A stretch of DNA of 64,000 nucleotides from Bacteroidota bacterium. Lineage in GTDB: Bacteria; Bacteroidota; Bacteroidia; Bacteroidales; UBA12077. Where the stretch lies: NCBI GenBank assembly GCA_020444275.1, contig JAHLLG010000001.1, positions 62,001-126,000 of the forward strand. The letters are read 5' to 3'. Shown in pieces: positions 20,094 through 29,456 of the stretch; position 1 is the first letter of the stretch; each line of letters begins with the position of its first letter. The notes under the pieces are model-generated. The model saw only the letters and a program-made list of their open reading frames with translations. It was not told where the DNA came from and made no database searches. A program made the translations under genes and the position numbers.

Positions 20094-21099
20094 TAATTTT
20101 AAAGGTAAATATGGCCCTTTGCTTATAGCAGAGATAGGTGGAAATCATGAAGGGGATTTTGAAGAAGCAAAGAAGCTAACTAAACTGGCAATTTCAACAG
20201 ATGTAGATTTTATAAAATTTCAGCTTTATACTGGAGACTCTCTGGTTAGCAGGTTGGAAAGTCCTCAAAGAAATGAGCATTTTAAAAAGTTTGAATTAAC
20301 AGAGGAACAGCATATTTTTTTAGCTAAAATGGTAAATGATGCTGGGATTGGTTATATGGCATCGGTTTGGGATGTTGATATGATGGAGTGGATAGATCCG
20401 TATATGCCGATTTACAAGGTAGGTTCGGGAGACCTAACGGCTTATCCTGTGCTTAAAACAATTGCAAAAAAAGGAAAGCCAATTATATTATCTACAGGAT
20501 TATCAAAAGAGGAAGAGGTATTGGATGCTATTCAATATATTCAAATGGTAAATAGTATATATAAAAGTGCAGATTATCTTGCTTTGTTACAATGCACCTC
20601 AATGTATCCTATAAACAATGAAGATGCAAATCTATCCGTGATACCAAGGATGAAAAAGCTTACGGAGTTAACAGTGGGCTATTCAGATCATACTATAGGT
20701 ATTGAGGCTAATTTGTACGCATATTTGTTGGGAGCAGAGATTATAGAATTTCATTTTACAGATAGTAGAGAAGGGAAAGAATTTAGGGATCATAAAGTTT
20801 CGTTAACTCCTCAAGAGGTTAAAGAATTGCAAAAGAAGATAAAAAGAGCACAACAGTTTAAAGGAAGCGAAATAAAAAAACCAATTACCATTGAGTTAGA
20901 CAATAATCATCACGTAACGTTTAGAAGGGCTGTTTATCCAAGCATTGATGTAAAGAAGGGAACTATATTGAATGAAGAGAATTTAATTTGTTTACGCCCA
21001 AACCATGGCATTGATGCAAGAGATTTTGATAAGCTTTTAGGGAAAAAAGTTAAGGTTGATTTAAGAAAACATCAAAAGTTAACTTGGGATATGTTTTAG
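20086..21099 (+). CDS. NeuB-family nonulosonic acid synthase
   Basis: Condenses phosphoenolpyruvate with a hexosamine-derived aldose (ManNAc, a bacillosamine derivative or similar) to a nine-carbon acid. The protein has 337 residues: a TIM barrel with LIAEIGGNHEGD (13-24), FIKFQLYT, YKVGSGDL, PIILSTGLS and TVGYSDHTIGIEAN, then a C-terminal SAF antifreeze-like domain (about 280-337) with RRAVYPSIDVKKG. In the usual IEKHFT motif the lysine is replaced (IEFHFT). Which sugar is made cannot be decided, because no NeuC, PseB/C/H or Leg genes occur here. Translation is coupled to the SpsF-like gene. Confidence 0.85.
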   Translation: MDNNFKGKYGPLLIAEIGGNHEGDFEEAKKLTKLAISTDVDFIKFQLYTGDSLVSRLESPQRNEHFKKFELTEEQHIFLAKMVNDAGIGYMASVWDVDMMEWIDPYMPIYKVGSGDLTAYPVLKTIAKKGKPIILSTGLSKEEEVLDAIQYIQMVNSIYKSADYLALLQCTSMYPINNEDANLSVIPRMKKLTELTVGYSDHTIGIEANLYAYLLGAEIIEFHFTDSREGKEFRDHKVSLTPQEVKELQKKIKRAQQFKGSEIKKPITIELDNNHHVTFRRAVYPSIDVKKGTILNEENLICLRPNHGIDARDFDKLLGKKVKVDLRKHQKLTWDMF

Positions 21100-21113
21100 T
21101 AAAATACTATGTA

Positions 21114-21737
21114 ATGTTTTTACCTTTAATACAAAAATACAAGCGCTTTATTCCTCGATTTAAAGGGCTATTGTTTAAAATGATTTATAGCCATACGAAT
21201 TTTAAAGTTGGCAAGAATTTTCAATGTAATTCTTTTCCGGAAGTTACAATTGATAAGAACTCTAAAATAATTATTGGAGATAATGTTTTATTTAGACGAA
21301 ATGTTGAATTAAGAGCACATAATAATTCAAAAATTATTTTTGGCAATAATATTCGTGTGGATAGAGGCGTTAGAATACTTTCTGCTAATAAATCTGAGAT
21401 TAATATTAAAGAGGGTGTACGAATTGGACTTTATTCCGTATTTAATGGAGGCGATTCAATATATATAGGTGAAAAATCATTGATATCAGGATTTGTTTAT
21501 CTTCAAACCAGCATGCATAAATTTAATAAAAATATTGATATTCAAAACCAGGGGTATTCTCATTTGCCAATTCACATTGACAAAGATGTTTGGTTGGGCA
21601 CACACGCTGTAATATTACCAGGTTGTGATTTAGCAGAAGGTGCAATTATTGGTAGTAATGCTGTTGTTACAAAAAGGGTTGATAAAGGTGTAATTGTTGG
21701 AGGTGTTCCTGCAAAAAAAATAAATAATAGATGTTAG
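21114..21737 (+). CDS. Hexapeptide-repeat acyltransferase
   Basis: The protein has 207 residues, mostly a left-handed beta-helix: FKVGKNFQCNSF, KIIIGDNVLFRRNVEL, KIIFGNNIRVDRGVRIL, EGVRIGLYSVFNG and DKDVWLGTHAVILPGCDLAEGAIIG, closing with GVPAKKI. The frame extends upstream to a TTG at 21084 inside the preceding gene, but I prefer the ATG at 21114, 15 nt after that gene's stop. It is the second acetyltransferase-like enzyme of the locus; its target sugar is unknown. Confidence 0.83.
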   Translation: MFLPLIQKYKRFIPRFKGLLFKMIYSHTNFKVGKNFQCNSFPEVTIDKNSKIIIGDNVLFRRNVELRAHNNSKIIFGNNIRVDRGVRILSANKSEINIKEGVRIGLYSVFNGGDSIYIGEKSLISGFVYLQTSMHKFNKNIDIQNQGYSHLPIHIDKDVWLGTHAVILPGCDLAEGAIIGSNAVVTKRVDKGVIVGGVPAKKINNRC

Positions 21738-21741
21738 AATT

Positions 21742-23115
21742 ATGAGAGATCCATTAGTTACAGTTTACATAACTAATTATAATTATGGAAAATATTTAGA
21801 GAAGGCCATAAATAGTTTATTAAGCCAAACTTTTCAGGATTTTGAGGCTATTATTATTGATGATGGTTCTACTGATAACTCTAAGGAGATAATAGAAAAA
21901 TATTCTAACAATCAAAAGATCAAAGTTATTTTTCAAAAAAATAAGGGATTAAATGTTACTAATAATATTGCGTTAAGGGTAGCAACAGGAAAATATATCA
22001 TGCGGCTTGATGCCGATGATTTTTTAGATTCCAACGCATTGCTGGTAATGACAAATTTGTTAGAAAATGATTCTGATTTAGGGTTAGTATTTCCGGATTA
22101 CTACATTGTTGATGAACACGATAACATTTTGAATCTTGAAAAACGGCATAAATTTGATGAGGATGTTACGCTTTTAGACCAACCAGCGCATGGTGCATGC
22201 ACTATGATAAGGAAAAAATTTTTACAGTTTTTGGGTGGTTATGATGAGCAGTATAGATGCCAGGATGGATATGAGCTATGGGTAAAGTTTACATCTAAAT
22301 ATAAGGTTACAAATATCGACACACCACTCTTTTATTATAGAAGACATGGAACAAACCTTACTTCAAATGAAAAAAGAATTCTAGAAACCAGAGCAAGCAT
22401 AAAAGAAAACTATGCAAATCAGAATCATAATGGGAATGATAATAATATTGCAATAATTCCGGTAAGGGGAACAAAATACAAAGCTAGTGAAATAGCTCTA
22501 ATGCAATTAAGTGGAAAGATGATCATTGATTGGAAAGTTGAAGAAGCCCTTAAAGCGCAAAAAGTAAAAAAAATTATTGTTAGTTCTCCAAGCAATGATA
22601 TTGAAGAGCATATCATGAAAGTATATGGCACTAATTCGAAAGTGTATTTTCATAAAAGAGATGAATCTCTTGCCAGGCTTAATGTAACTTTAGCAGAAAC
22701 TGTTCATAATATCTTGGGGCTTGAATTCGTTAAAGAACTTAATCCACAAATTGTAACAATATTATCTATTGAGTATCCTTTTATTAAAAGTACATCAATA
22801 GACGATATCATAAATACAATTAAAATATTTAATACCGATTCAATAATAAGTGTAAGAGAAGAGACAAAAACTTTTTTCCAGCACGATGGTGGAGGAATGA
22901 AACCTATATTAAATCAAGAAAAGTTCTCAAAACTTGAAAGAGAGGCGCTATATAAATTTGAAGGAGGACTTTCTGCTGTGAAAACAGCGCATTTTTTGAA
23001 GGAGAATAAAATTATATCGGGGAGGATTGGACATATTGTTCTTGATCAAAAATCGGCCCATGCACTTCAAACTAAGCTTGATAGAGAAATAGCGGAGTTT
23101 TTGGCTAATCAGTAG
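21742..23115 (+). CDS. Fusion of a family 2 glycosyltransferase and a NeuA-like cytidylyltransferase domain
   Basis: The protein has 457 residues. Residues 1 to about 225 are a GT2 domain (VTVYITNYNYGKYL, IIIDDGSTDNS, metal site RLDADDFLDS, acceptor region CQDGYELWVKF). From about 233 on, NIAIIPVRGTKYKA, KMIIDWKVEEAL, KKIIVSSPSNDIEEHI and DSIISVREE follow the layout of acylneuraminate cytidylyltransferases. The normally strict PARGGSK loop reads PVRGTKY, so the second domain may be inactive, altered in specificity, or a binding domain. It probably works on the nonulosonic acid of this locus. It starts 4 nt after the preceding gene. Confidence 0.8.
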   Translation: MRDPLVTVYITNYNYGKYLEKAINSLLSQTFQDFEAIIIDDGSTDNSKEIIEKYSNNQKIKVIFQKNKGLNVTNNIALRVATGKYIMRLDADDFLDSNALLVMTNLLENDSDLGLVFPDYYIVDEHDNILNLEKRHKFDEDVTLLDQPAHGACTMIRKKFLQFLGGYDEQYRCQDGYELWVKFTSKYKVTNIDTPLFYYRRHGTNLTSNEKRILETRASIKENYANQNHNGNDNNIAIIPVRGTKYKASEIALMQLSGKMIIDWKVEEALKAQKVKKIIVSSPSNDIEEHIMKVYGTNSKVYFHKRDESLARLNVTLAETVHNILGLEFVKELNPQIVTILSIEYPFIKSTSIDDIINTIKIFNTDSIISVREETKTFFQHDGGGMKPILNQEKFSKLEREALYKFEGGLSAVKTAHFLKENKIISGRIGHIVLDQKSAHALQTKLDREIAEFLANQ

Positions 23116-23130
23116 ATTAAAAATATCAAA

Positions 23131-24174
23131 ATGAAAAGATTAAAGAATAGAATATTAAAGCTGGTAATTGATAAAGCAAAGAGAAGTAAGATTGTACAAT
23201 CTTTATTTGAAGCACCTATAAATGTTAGCTCCTTAAATAAGTTTGGTGAATTTACAGACCAACACAAGAATACTTTTAATCTTTATGATGGATTGAGAAG
23301 TAAACTCCGTCCAGGATGGGAAAGGATGTTTGAGAAGAAAGAAAAATTATATATTGGTAACAGCTCATGGTATCAGAAAAAGGTGGAGTCATCAAGAATA
23401 ACTGTTAAAAAAGTAATACCTATTATAAAAACCTTTACTAGTGGTTTAACTGATAAGAAAATATTGGAAGTAGGTTGCCATGCAGGCGCTGTTTCATATG
23501 CTCTTGCAGAAAATGGAGCAAAAGAAGTCGTGGGATCCGAATTTTCAGGATATAAAAATGATTCTCTTGGTGAAGAACGAAATAAGAACGAAATTAATAA
23601 TGAATTAAGATTACAAAGAGAAAAATTCTCAAAATATTTTGATTTTAATCAAAAGGTTCGTTTCGTTGATGATGACATTTGTAATTCAGCCCTTCCTAGT
23701 AATTACTTTGACATTGTATGTAGTTGGGATGTTTTAGAGCATTTAAACCAACCCGAAAAAGCATTAAGGAACATAGCCAAAGTACTGAAATCAGGAGGTA
23801 TAGCCATACAAGAATATAATCCTTTTTTTAGCTTGAATGGAGGGCATAGCCTGTGTACATTAGATTTTCTTTGGGGACACGTTCGTATTAATAACGATGA
23901 TTTTTTAAGATACTTGAAAACACATAGAAAGAACGAAGTTGAAAAAGCCTACCCTTTCTTTGTTGATGGATTAAATAGAATGACAATAAAAGACCTAAAA
24001 ACATATAGTCAGAATACAGGATTGGAAGTTCTTTCTTTGTTTATTTTTACAAAGGAGCAGCATATTAGAATGTTGAATAGAGAAATTCTAGAACAAAGTC
24101 AAAATATTTATCCACATTTAAAACCAGATGATTTAGTTGCGCCAAGGATTATAGTTGTACATAAGAAGGTATAA
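23131..24174 (+). CDS. SAM-dependent methyltransferase
   Basis: The protein has 347 residues with a class I Rossmann methyltransferase core from about 105 to 240. The SAM-binding motif I is ILEVGCHAGAVSYALAENGA (about 112-131); VRFVDDDICNSALP and FDIVCSWDVLEHL fit motifs II to IV. The first 100 residues and the last 100 are family-specific. The position inside the glycan locus suggests methylation of a sugar or lipid-linked intermediate; the substrate is unknown. Confidence 0.82.
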   Translation: MKRLKNRILKLVIDKAKRSKIVQSLFEAPINVSSLNKFGEFTDQHKNTFNLYDGLRSKLRPGWERMFEKKEKLYIGNSSWYQKKVESSRITVKKVIPIIKTFTSGLTDKKILEVGCHAGAVSYALAENGAKEVVGSEFSGYKNDSLGEERNKNEINNELRLQREKFSKYFDFNQKVRFVDDDICNSALPSNYFDIVCSWDVLEHLNQPEKALRNIAKVLKSGGIAIQEYNPFFSLNGGHSLCTLDFLWGHVRINNDDFLRYLKTHRKNEVEKAYPFFVDGLNRMTIKDLKTYSQNTGLEVLSLFIFTKEQHIRMLNREILEQSQNIYPHLKPDDLVAPRIIVVHKKV

Positions 24175-24228
24175 AGCTCAATTGGACAAATTATTGAAAT
24201 GTAAAACATTGAACCAGTCTGTAAAGTT

Positions 24229-25713
24229 TTGGGAGTAATTGAAAGACAATCGATAAAGGGAACAATTTTAACCTATACTGGGGTCGTAGTTGGTTTTATT
24301 AATACTGGACTAATACTGCCTAAAATATTATTCACAGAACAAATAGGGCTGTTAAATATCCTAATAGCATACTCTTTAGTTTTTTCACAAATTGCCACTT
24401 TAGGATTTAATAATACAACCGTAAAATTATTTCCTTATTTTAGAAAATATAGTAATGGGCACAATGGATTTCTTTTTATATCTATTTTAACTGCTCTTGT
24501 AGGTTTTCTAATAGTCTTATCCATTTTTCTTTTTATTTATCCGTATGTAATAGACAATCCTAACGACGGTTCAGATTTATTAAATCAATATGGATTATAT
24601 ATTATTCCGTTATCCTTTTTCTCCTTAATTTTTAATAGTCTTGATGTTTATAACAGAGTTCTTTACAATAGTGTTACCGGAGTTTTTTTGAAAGAATTCT
24701 TTGTGAGAATCATGGTGTTAATTGATATTTCATTGTTTTATTTTAATATATTTTCTTTTGAGAAGTTCGTGATCTCATATATTATAATTTATTGTTTACC
24801 GGCAATAATTATTTTAGCCCATTTAATTAAACAAGGACAGTTTAAAATTAAACCTCAGTTTGGTTTTTTAACTAAAGAACTTGTATTATCAATGATAGGT
24901 GTGAGCCTCTTTGGTATTATTAGCGGATTTGCTGGAATGGCAGTTGTTAATATAGATAAAATCATGATTAACCAAATGCTTGGTTTAGATGATACGGGTA
25001 TTTATTCTATAGCTTTTTATTTTGGGTCACTAATTATTATGCCCTCAAGGCCATTAATAAATATTTCGTCAACTTTTATTGCTGATTCTTGGAAAAAGAA
25101 TGATTTAGATACTATTCGGATTATTTATAAAAAGAGTGTTATTAACCAAACTATTATAGGCTTGCTTGTATTTGTTGGCTTAGTTGGCAATATAAATAAC
25201 ATTCTTGAAATTTTGCCAAAAGAGTATTCTGCTGGTATGGTGGTTATTATTTTTATTGCCATGTCTTTCTTATTGGATATGTTTGTGGGTGTATCATCCA
25301 GTATCATAGGAAATTCTAAATATTATAGAATCCAAACCTATTTTATGATCTTATTAATTATCTTACTATTTATTACTAACCTGGTATTTATTCCAAAATA
25401 TGGAATTACTGGGGCAGCTTTTGCATCTTTTATTTCTAAGTTTGTAGTAAATGCGTTAAAAGTTTCATTTATATTTTTTAAATTCAATCTGTTCCCTTAT
25501 AATTCTAAAATATTGTTAGCATTAATTATTTCAGGGATTTCCTACTTTTTTTCTTTTATATTTCCTGCTATGAATAGTGTAATTTTTGACATTCTTATTA
25601 GAAGTGCAATAATAACTGTATCTTTTATTGTTTTAATTTTTATATTTAAAGTTTCTGAGGAAGTTAATAGTAAAATTAAAAGTGTTTACAATAAACTAAT
25701 AAACCGAGCCTAA
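24229..25713 (+). CDS. Wzx-like polysaccharide flippase
   Basis: The 494-residue inner-membrane protein has about 14 hydrophobic segments and belongs to the MOP/PST oligosaccharide flippase group. The N-terminus MGVIERQSIKGTILTYTGVV is typical of Bacteroidota members, which supports the TTG at 24229 as the start: upstream in this frame a stop at 24202 is met before any ATG. It likely moves the lipid-linked repeat unit assembled by the preceding enzymes to the periplasmic side. No Wzy polymerase was recognised in the window. Confidence 0.85.
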   Translation: MGVIERQSIKGTILTYTGVVVGFINTGLILPKILFTEQIGLLNILIAYSLVFSQIATLGFNNTTVKLFPYFRKYSNGHNGFLFISILTALVGFLIVLSIFLFIYPYVIDNPNDGSDLLNQYGLYIIPLSFFSLIFNSLDVYNRVLYNSVTGVFLKEFFVRIMVLIDISLFYFNIFSFEKFVISYIIIYCLPAIIILAHLIKQGQFKIKPQFGFLTKELVLSMIGVSLFGIISGFAGMAVVNIDKIMINQMLGLDDTGIYSIAFYFGSLIIMPSRPLINISSTFIADSWKKNDLDTIRIIYKKSVINQTIIGLLVFVGLVGNINNILEILPKEYSAGMVVIIFIAMSFLLDMFVGVSSSIIGNSKYYRIQTYFMILLIILLFITNLVFIPKYGITGAAFASFISKFVVNALKVSFIFFKFNLFPYNSKILLALIISGISYFFSFIFPAMNSVIFDILIRSAIITVSFIVLIFIFKVSEEVNSKIKSVYNKLINRA

Positions 25714-25730
25714 CACAAAATAACAAATAG

Positions 25731-28199
25731 ATGAAAAAAACAATTATTAAAAATAATATATTAAGCAAGTTAATACCACACATTGTTGCAGTATTGATCT
25801 TTTTAGTATTGAGTGCTATCTATTTTTCACCACAGCTAAAGGGTGACATTCTTTATCAGCATGATAATCTTCAAGCAATGGGTATGAGTAAAGAGGTGAG
25901 AGATTTTCGTGCACAAACCGGAGAAGAAGCCTTGTGGACAAATTCTGCATTTGGAGGAATGCCAGCTTATCAAATTTCTGTTAAAGATTCCAATCTAATC
26001 AATTCATTTAAAAACTTTTTAAATAAAGTTATTCCAAGGCCTTTAGGGTATTTGTTTTTTTTAATGTTAGGATTTTATATTTTACTTTTATGTTTTGATG
26101 TGAATCCTTGGGTTTCAATTATTGGAGCTATTGCATTTGGATTTGCATCACTAAATATATTATATTTAGGAGCTGGGCATAATGCAAAAATTAATGCTAT
26201 TTCTTTTATCCCTCCAATCATTGGAGGAATTTATTTTACATATAGAAAAAATCTCTATTTAGGAGCAGCACTAACTGCCCTATTTCTTGGTTTGCACATA
26301 GCGGCCAACCATTTTCAAATAACATACTATTTACTTTTCTTAATACTGGCAGTTATTGTAGTAGAGTTTTACTATTCCTATAGAAAGAAAGGTCTATCTC
26401 GGTTTGTTAAAGCTTCGATTATATTATTATTAGTTGGCCTATTTGGTGTGTTAACTAATTTTTCTAAATTGTATTTAACTTATAACTACAGTAAACACAC
26501 AACTCGAGGCGAATCGGAACTAACAATTTCTGCGGATCAAAATAAACGCTCTGAAGCTGAAAATGATGCACTGGATAGAGACTATATTAAACAATATAGT
26601 TTAAGCCATGGTGAGGTATGGTCATTAGTAATTCCTGATGTTAAAGGTGGCAAAATGAACTTGATTGGAAATAAAAAAGATATCCTTGATAATGTAGATC
26701 CCCAATATCGAAATATGGTTGCTCAGCAAGCTTCTTACTGGGGTGAGCAAATGTCATCTGGGGGAGCTTTTTATTTTGGGGCAAGCGTATTTCTGCTATT
26801 TCTCTTAGGAATGTTCTTTGTAAAAGATAAAATTAAGTGGGCGCTTTTTGCTGTTTCTTTATTAGCGGTTTTCCTTTCTTGGAAACACAGTAGTCTGGTT
26901 GATTGGTTTATCGATAATTTCCCCTTATATAATAAGTTTAGAGACACCAAAATGATGCTTATCTTGGCACAGCTGTCTTTTCCGTTACTTGGAATGTTAT
27001 TTGTAAATCGTTTATTGAGCAATCCAATTGATAAGAAAAGATTCTTGTATGTATCAGGCGGATTATTAGGACTTCTGATTTTATTTTATATCATGCCTAC
27101 CGTTTGGTTCAGCTTCTTTAGTACAGGCGAAGTTACACAGTTTAATAAGTTAATGGCCAACTATAAAGGCAATCCAAATGCCATATCACAAATAAGAGAT
27201 CTGAAAGCTGAAATTGTAAATGCACGAGTTGACATTTTTAAACAAGATGTGCTCAGAAGCTTATTTTTTATTGCAGCAACTGCATCAGTCGTTTATCTTT
27301 TTATGATAAAGAAATTAAAAAGAAATTCATTCATCGTAATTTTAGCCTTAATAGTTCTAGTTGATTTATGGTTTGTTGATCGAAGATACTTAAACGACGA
27401 TAACTTTCAGAGTAAGCGCCAGGCGAAAGAGCCTTTCCAAATGACACAGGCTGATAAATATATTTTACAGGATCAAGATCCAAATTTTAGAGTTTATAAC
27501 TTAACTTTAAATACTTTTAGCGATGCAAGCACGTCCTATTTTCATAAATCTATTGGTGGATACCATGGAGCTAAACTGAAAAGATATCAGGAATTAATCG
27601 AGTTCCAGATCTCAAAAAATAACATGGATGTATTAAACATGTTAAATACAAAATATTTTATTGTACCAGACCAAAATAAGCAGCCGATTGCTCAATATAA
27701 TCCCGAAGCTCTTGGGAATGCGTGGTTCGTTGAAGAATACAGAATTGTTCCTAATGCCAATGAAGAGATTACAGCATTGAGCAGTTTTAATCCTGCTCGT
27801 GAAGCAATTGTTGATGAGCGATTTGAGAAATATATTGAGGGTAAATCTTTTTCTGAAGATACATTATCTTTCATTAAGTTAGATGCTTATAAACCAAATC
27901 ATTTGGTTTATTCTGCGAAGTGTAATGAGGAAAAACTTGCAGTTTTCTCAGAAATCTATTATCCTGATGGCTGGCAAGCATATATCGATGGTAAACCAAC
28001 CAATCATTTTCGGGTTAATTATGTTTTAAGAGCAATGGTAATACCTGAAGGTGAACATACGATTGAATTTAAATTTGAACCAAAAGAATATTATACGAGC
28101 AACAAAATATCACTGGTAAGTTCCATTGTATTGTTGCTATTTGTTCTTTTTGTTTTGGGGCGCGAAGTTTTCCTGTTTTACAGAAAAAGCGCAGAATAA
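25731..28199 (+). CDS. YfhO-family membrane protein
   Basis: The 822-residue protein has about 12 membrane segments in two groups (about 10-470 and 520-540, plus one near 795-815) and a C-terminal soluble domain with FSEIYYPDGWQAYIDGKP and a final membrane helix. This layout is the YfhO/DUF6044-type of GT-C glycosyltransferase-like proteins, several of which decorate cell-wall polymers. The early loop FSPQLKGDILYQHDNLQ carries the acidic residues expected near the active site. It follows the flippase by 17 nt and could glycosylate the exported glycan outside the membrane. Confidence 0.82.
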   Translation: MKKTIIKNNILSKLIPHIVAVLIFLVLSAIYFSPQLKGDILYQHDNLQAMGMSKEVRDFRAQTGEEALWTNSAFGGMPAYQISVKDSNLINSFKNFLNKVIPRPLGYLFFLMLGFYILLLCFDVNPWVSIIGAIAFGFASLNILYLGAGHNAKINAISFIPPIIGGIYFTYRKNLYLGAALTALFLGLHIAANHFQITYYLLFLILAVIVVEFYYSYRKKGLSRFVKASIILLLVGLFGVLTNFSKLYLTYNYSKHTTRGESELTISADQNKRSEAENDALDRDYIKQYSLSHGEVWSLVIPDVKGGKMNLIGNKKDILDNVDPQYRNMVAQQASYWGEQMSSGGAFYFGASVFLLFLLGMFFVKDKIKWALFAVSLLAVFLSWKHSSLVDWFIDNFPLYNKFRDTKMMLILAQLSFPLLGMLFVNRLLSNPIDKKRFLYVSGGLLGLLILFYIMPTVWFSFFSTGEVTQFNKLMANYKGNPNAISQIRDLKAEIVNARVDIFKQDVLRSLFFIAATASVVYLFMIKKLKRNSFIVILALIVLVDLWFVDRRYLNDDNFQSKRQAKEPFQMTQADKYILQDQDPNFRVYNLTLNTFSDASTSYFHKSIGGYHGAKLKRYQELIEFQISKNNMDVLNMLNTKYFIVPDQNKQPIAQYNPEALGNAWFVEEYRIVPNANEEITALSSFNPAREAIVDERFEKYIEGKSFSEDTLSFIKLDAYKPNHLVYSAKCNEEKLAVFSEIYYPDGWQAYIDGKPTNHFRVNYVLRAMVIPEGEHTIEFKFEPKEYYTSNKISLVSSIVLLLFVLFVLGREVFLFYRKSAE

Positions 28200-28250
28200 T
28201 TAGTTGATTATGTAAAATTATTTACATCAGAGTCGTTTATATTTTATTTG

Positions 28251-28258
28251 TATCTTTG
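28251..28258 (+). promoter_or_regulatory. Promoter -7 box of the ftsX operon
   Basis: TATCTTTG followed by CA is a full match to the Bacteroidota -7 element, 20 nt upstream of the ftsX ATG. A -33 element was not convincing. Confidence 0.55.
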
Positions 28259-28278
28259 CACGATTATAAGAAAAATCT

Positions 28279-29157
28279 ATGAGTAAAAAGGAAACCAACA
28301 TTACCAAACGTCGTTTAAGAAGTTCTTATGTAACTTCTATGATTAGTATATCACTGGTGCTTTTCTTACTTGGTTTACTTGGTTTACTTGTATTAAATGC
28401 AAAACGATTATCCGACTATGTAAAAGAAAACATTGGATTTTCTGTCATTTTAAAAGAGAATGTCAAAGAGGTTGATGTGATTTTATTGCAAAAAAGCCTT
28501 GATGCGTCGGAATTTGTAAAATCAACAAACTATATAACAAAAGATGAAGCTGCCAGGGAACTCCAGGAAGAGCTGGGAGAAAATTTTATCGAGTTTCTTG
28601 GATTTAATCCATTACTGGCATCAATTGAAGTGCATTTAAATGCTTCATATGCTAATCAGGATAGCATTAATGTAATTGAGCAAAATTTGCAGCAATACGA
28701 CCAAATTAAAGAGGTTTTTTATCAGAAATCACTGGTAAGTTTGGTGAATGAAAATATTCGTAAAATAAGTTTAATTATACTGGTATTTAGTGGGTTACTT
28801 TTACTTGTTGCCATTACATTAATCAACAGCACCATTCGTTTATCGGTATATTCAAAAAGATTTATTATAAATACGATGCAGTTGGTGGGGGCAACACGAG
28901 GATTTATTCGAAGACCATTTCTTTACCGCAGTGCCGGTAATGGAATCTTAGCCGCAGTTTTAGCAATGGGGTTTTTAGCAGGCGTATTATATGCTGCACA
29001 AAAGGAGTTCAGAGATATTGTTAGTTTTCAAGATATCGAAATAATAGGAATACTTTTTCTCGGCGTGCTATTGTTTGGAATAATAATTAATTGGATATCT
29101 ACATTTTTTGCAGTATCTAAATATTTAAGAATGAACGTTGATAAATTATATTATTAA
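28279..29157 (+). CDS. ftsX: Cell division ABC transporter permease FtsX
   Basis: Permease partner of FtsE; it relays ATP hydrolysis across the inner membrane to peptidoglycan hydrolases at the septum. The 292-residue protein has an N-terminal membrane helix (about 20-43), a periplasmic domain of about 120 residues (IGFSVILKENVKEVD to VFYQKSLVSLV) and three C-terminal helices, the FtsX topology. MQLVGATRGFIRRPF is the cytoplasmic coupling helix motif. ftsE is not next to it, as is common in this phylum. It leads the operon with DUF3098, uppP, truB and queA. Confidence 0.93.
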   Translation: MSKKETNITKRRLRSSYVTSMISISLVLFLLGLLGLLVLNAKRLSDYVKENIGFSVILKENVKEVDVILLQKSLDASEFVKSTNYITKDEAARELQEELGENFIEFLGFNPLLASIEVHLNASYANQDSINVIEQNLQQYDQIKEVFYQKSLVSLVNENIRKISLIILVFSGLLLLVAITLINSTIRLSVYSKRFIINTMQLVGATRGFIRRPFLYRSAGNGILAAVLAMGFLAGVLYAAQKEFRDIVSFQDIEIIGILFLGVLLFGIIINWISTFFAVSKYLRMNVDKLYY

Positions 29158-29173
29158 TTAAAATAGTAATCAG

Positions 29174-29437
29174 ATGTCAAAAAAGAATAAACCAGAAGAA
29201 AAGAAGGTTGAATTCGCTCTAGGACGAGAAAATTATATTCTTTTAATTATTGGTTTCGCAATCATAGTTTTTGGTTTTCTTTTAATGATTGGAGGGAAAG
29301 CTGAAAGTCCTGATGAGTTTAACGAAGCGGTTTTTAGCTTTCGAAGAATTACATTAGCTCCTATTATCGTTTTGTTTGGGTTTATATTTGAGATATATGC
29401 CATCATGAAAAAACCTAAAGAGAGCGAAGAAAAGTAA
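29174..29437 (+). CDS. DUF3098 family small membrane protein
   Basis: An 87-residue protein with two membrane helices (about 19-37 and 59-77). The segment ALGRENYILLIIGFAIIVFG and the loop PDEFNEAVFSFRRITLAP match DUF3098, a family found between ftsX and uppP in Bacteroidota. Function unknown; gene order suggests a role in envelope growth. Confidence 0.88.
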   Translation: MSKKNKPEEKKVEFALGRENYILLIIGFAIIVFGFLLMIGGKAESPDEFNEAVFSFRRITLAPIIVLFGFIFEIYAIMKKPKESEEK

Positions 29438-29456
29438 TTTTTAATCAGTTGTATTT

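Noticed and set aside
28211-28226. TGTAAA/TTTACA hairpin after the YfhO gene as terminator
   Set aside because: The stem is short and AT-only with no U-run, so I do not call it.
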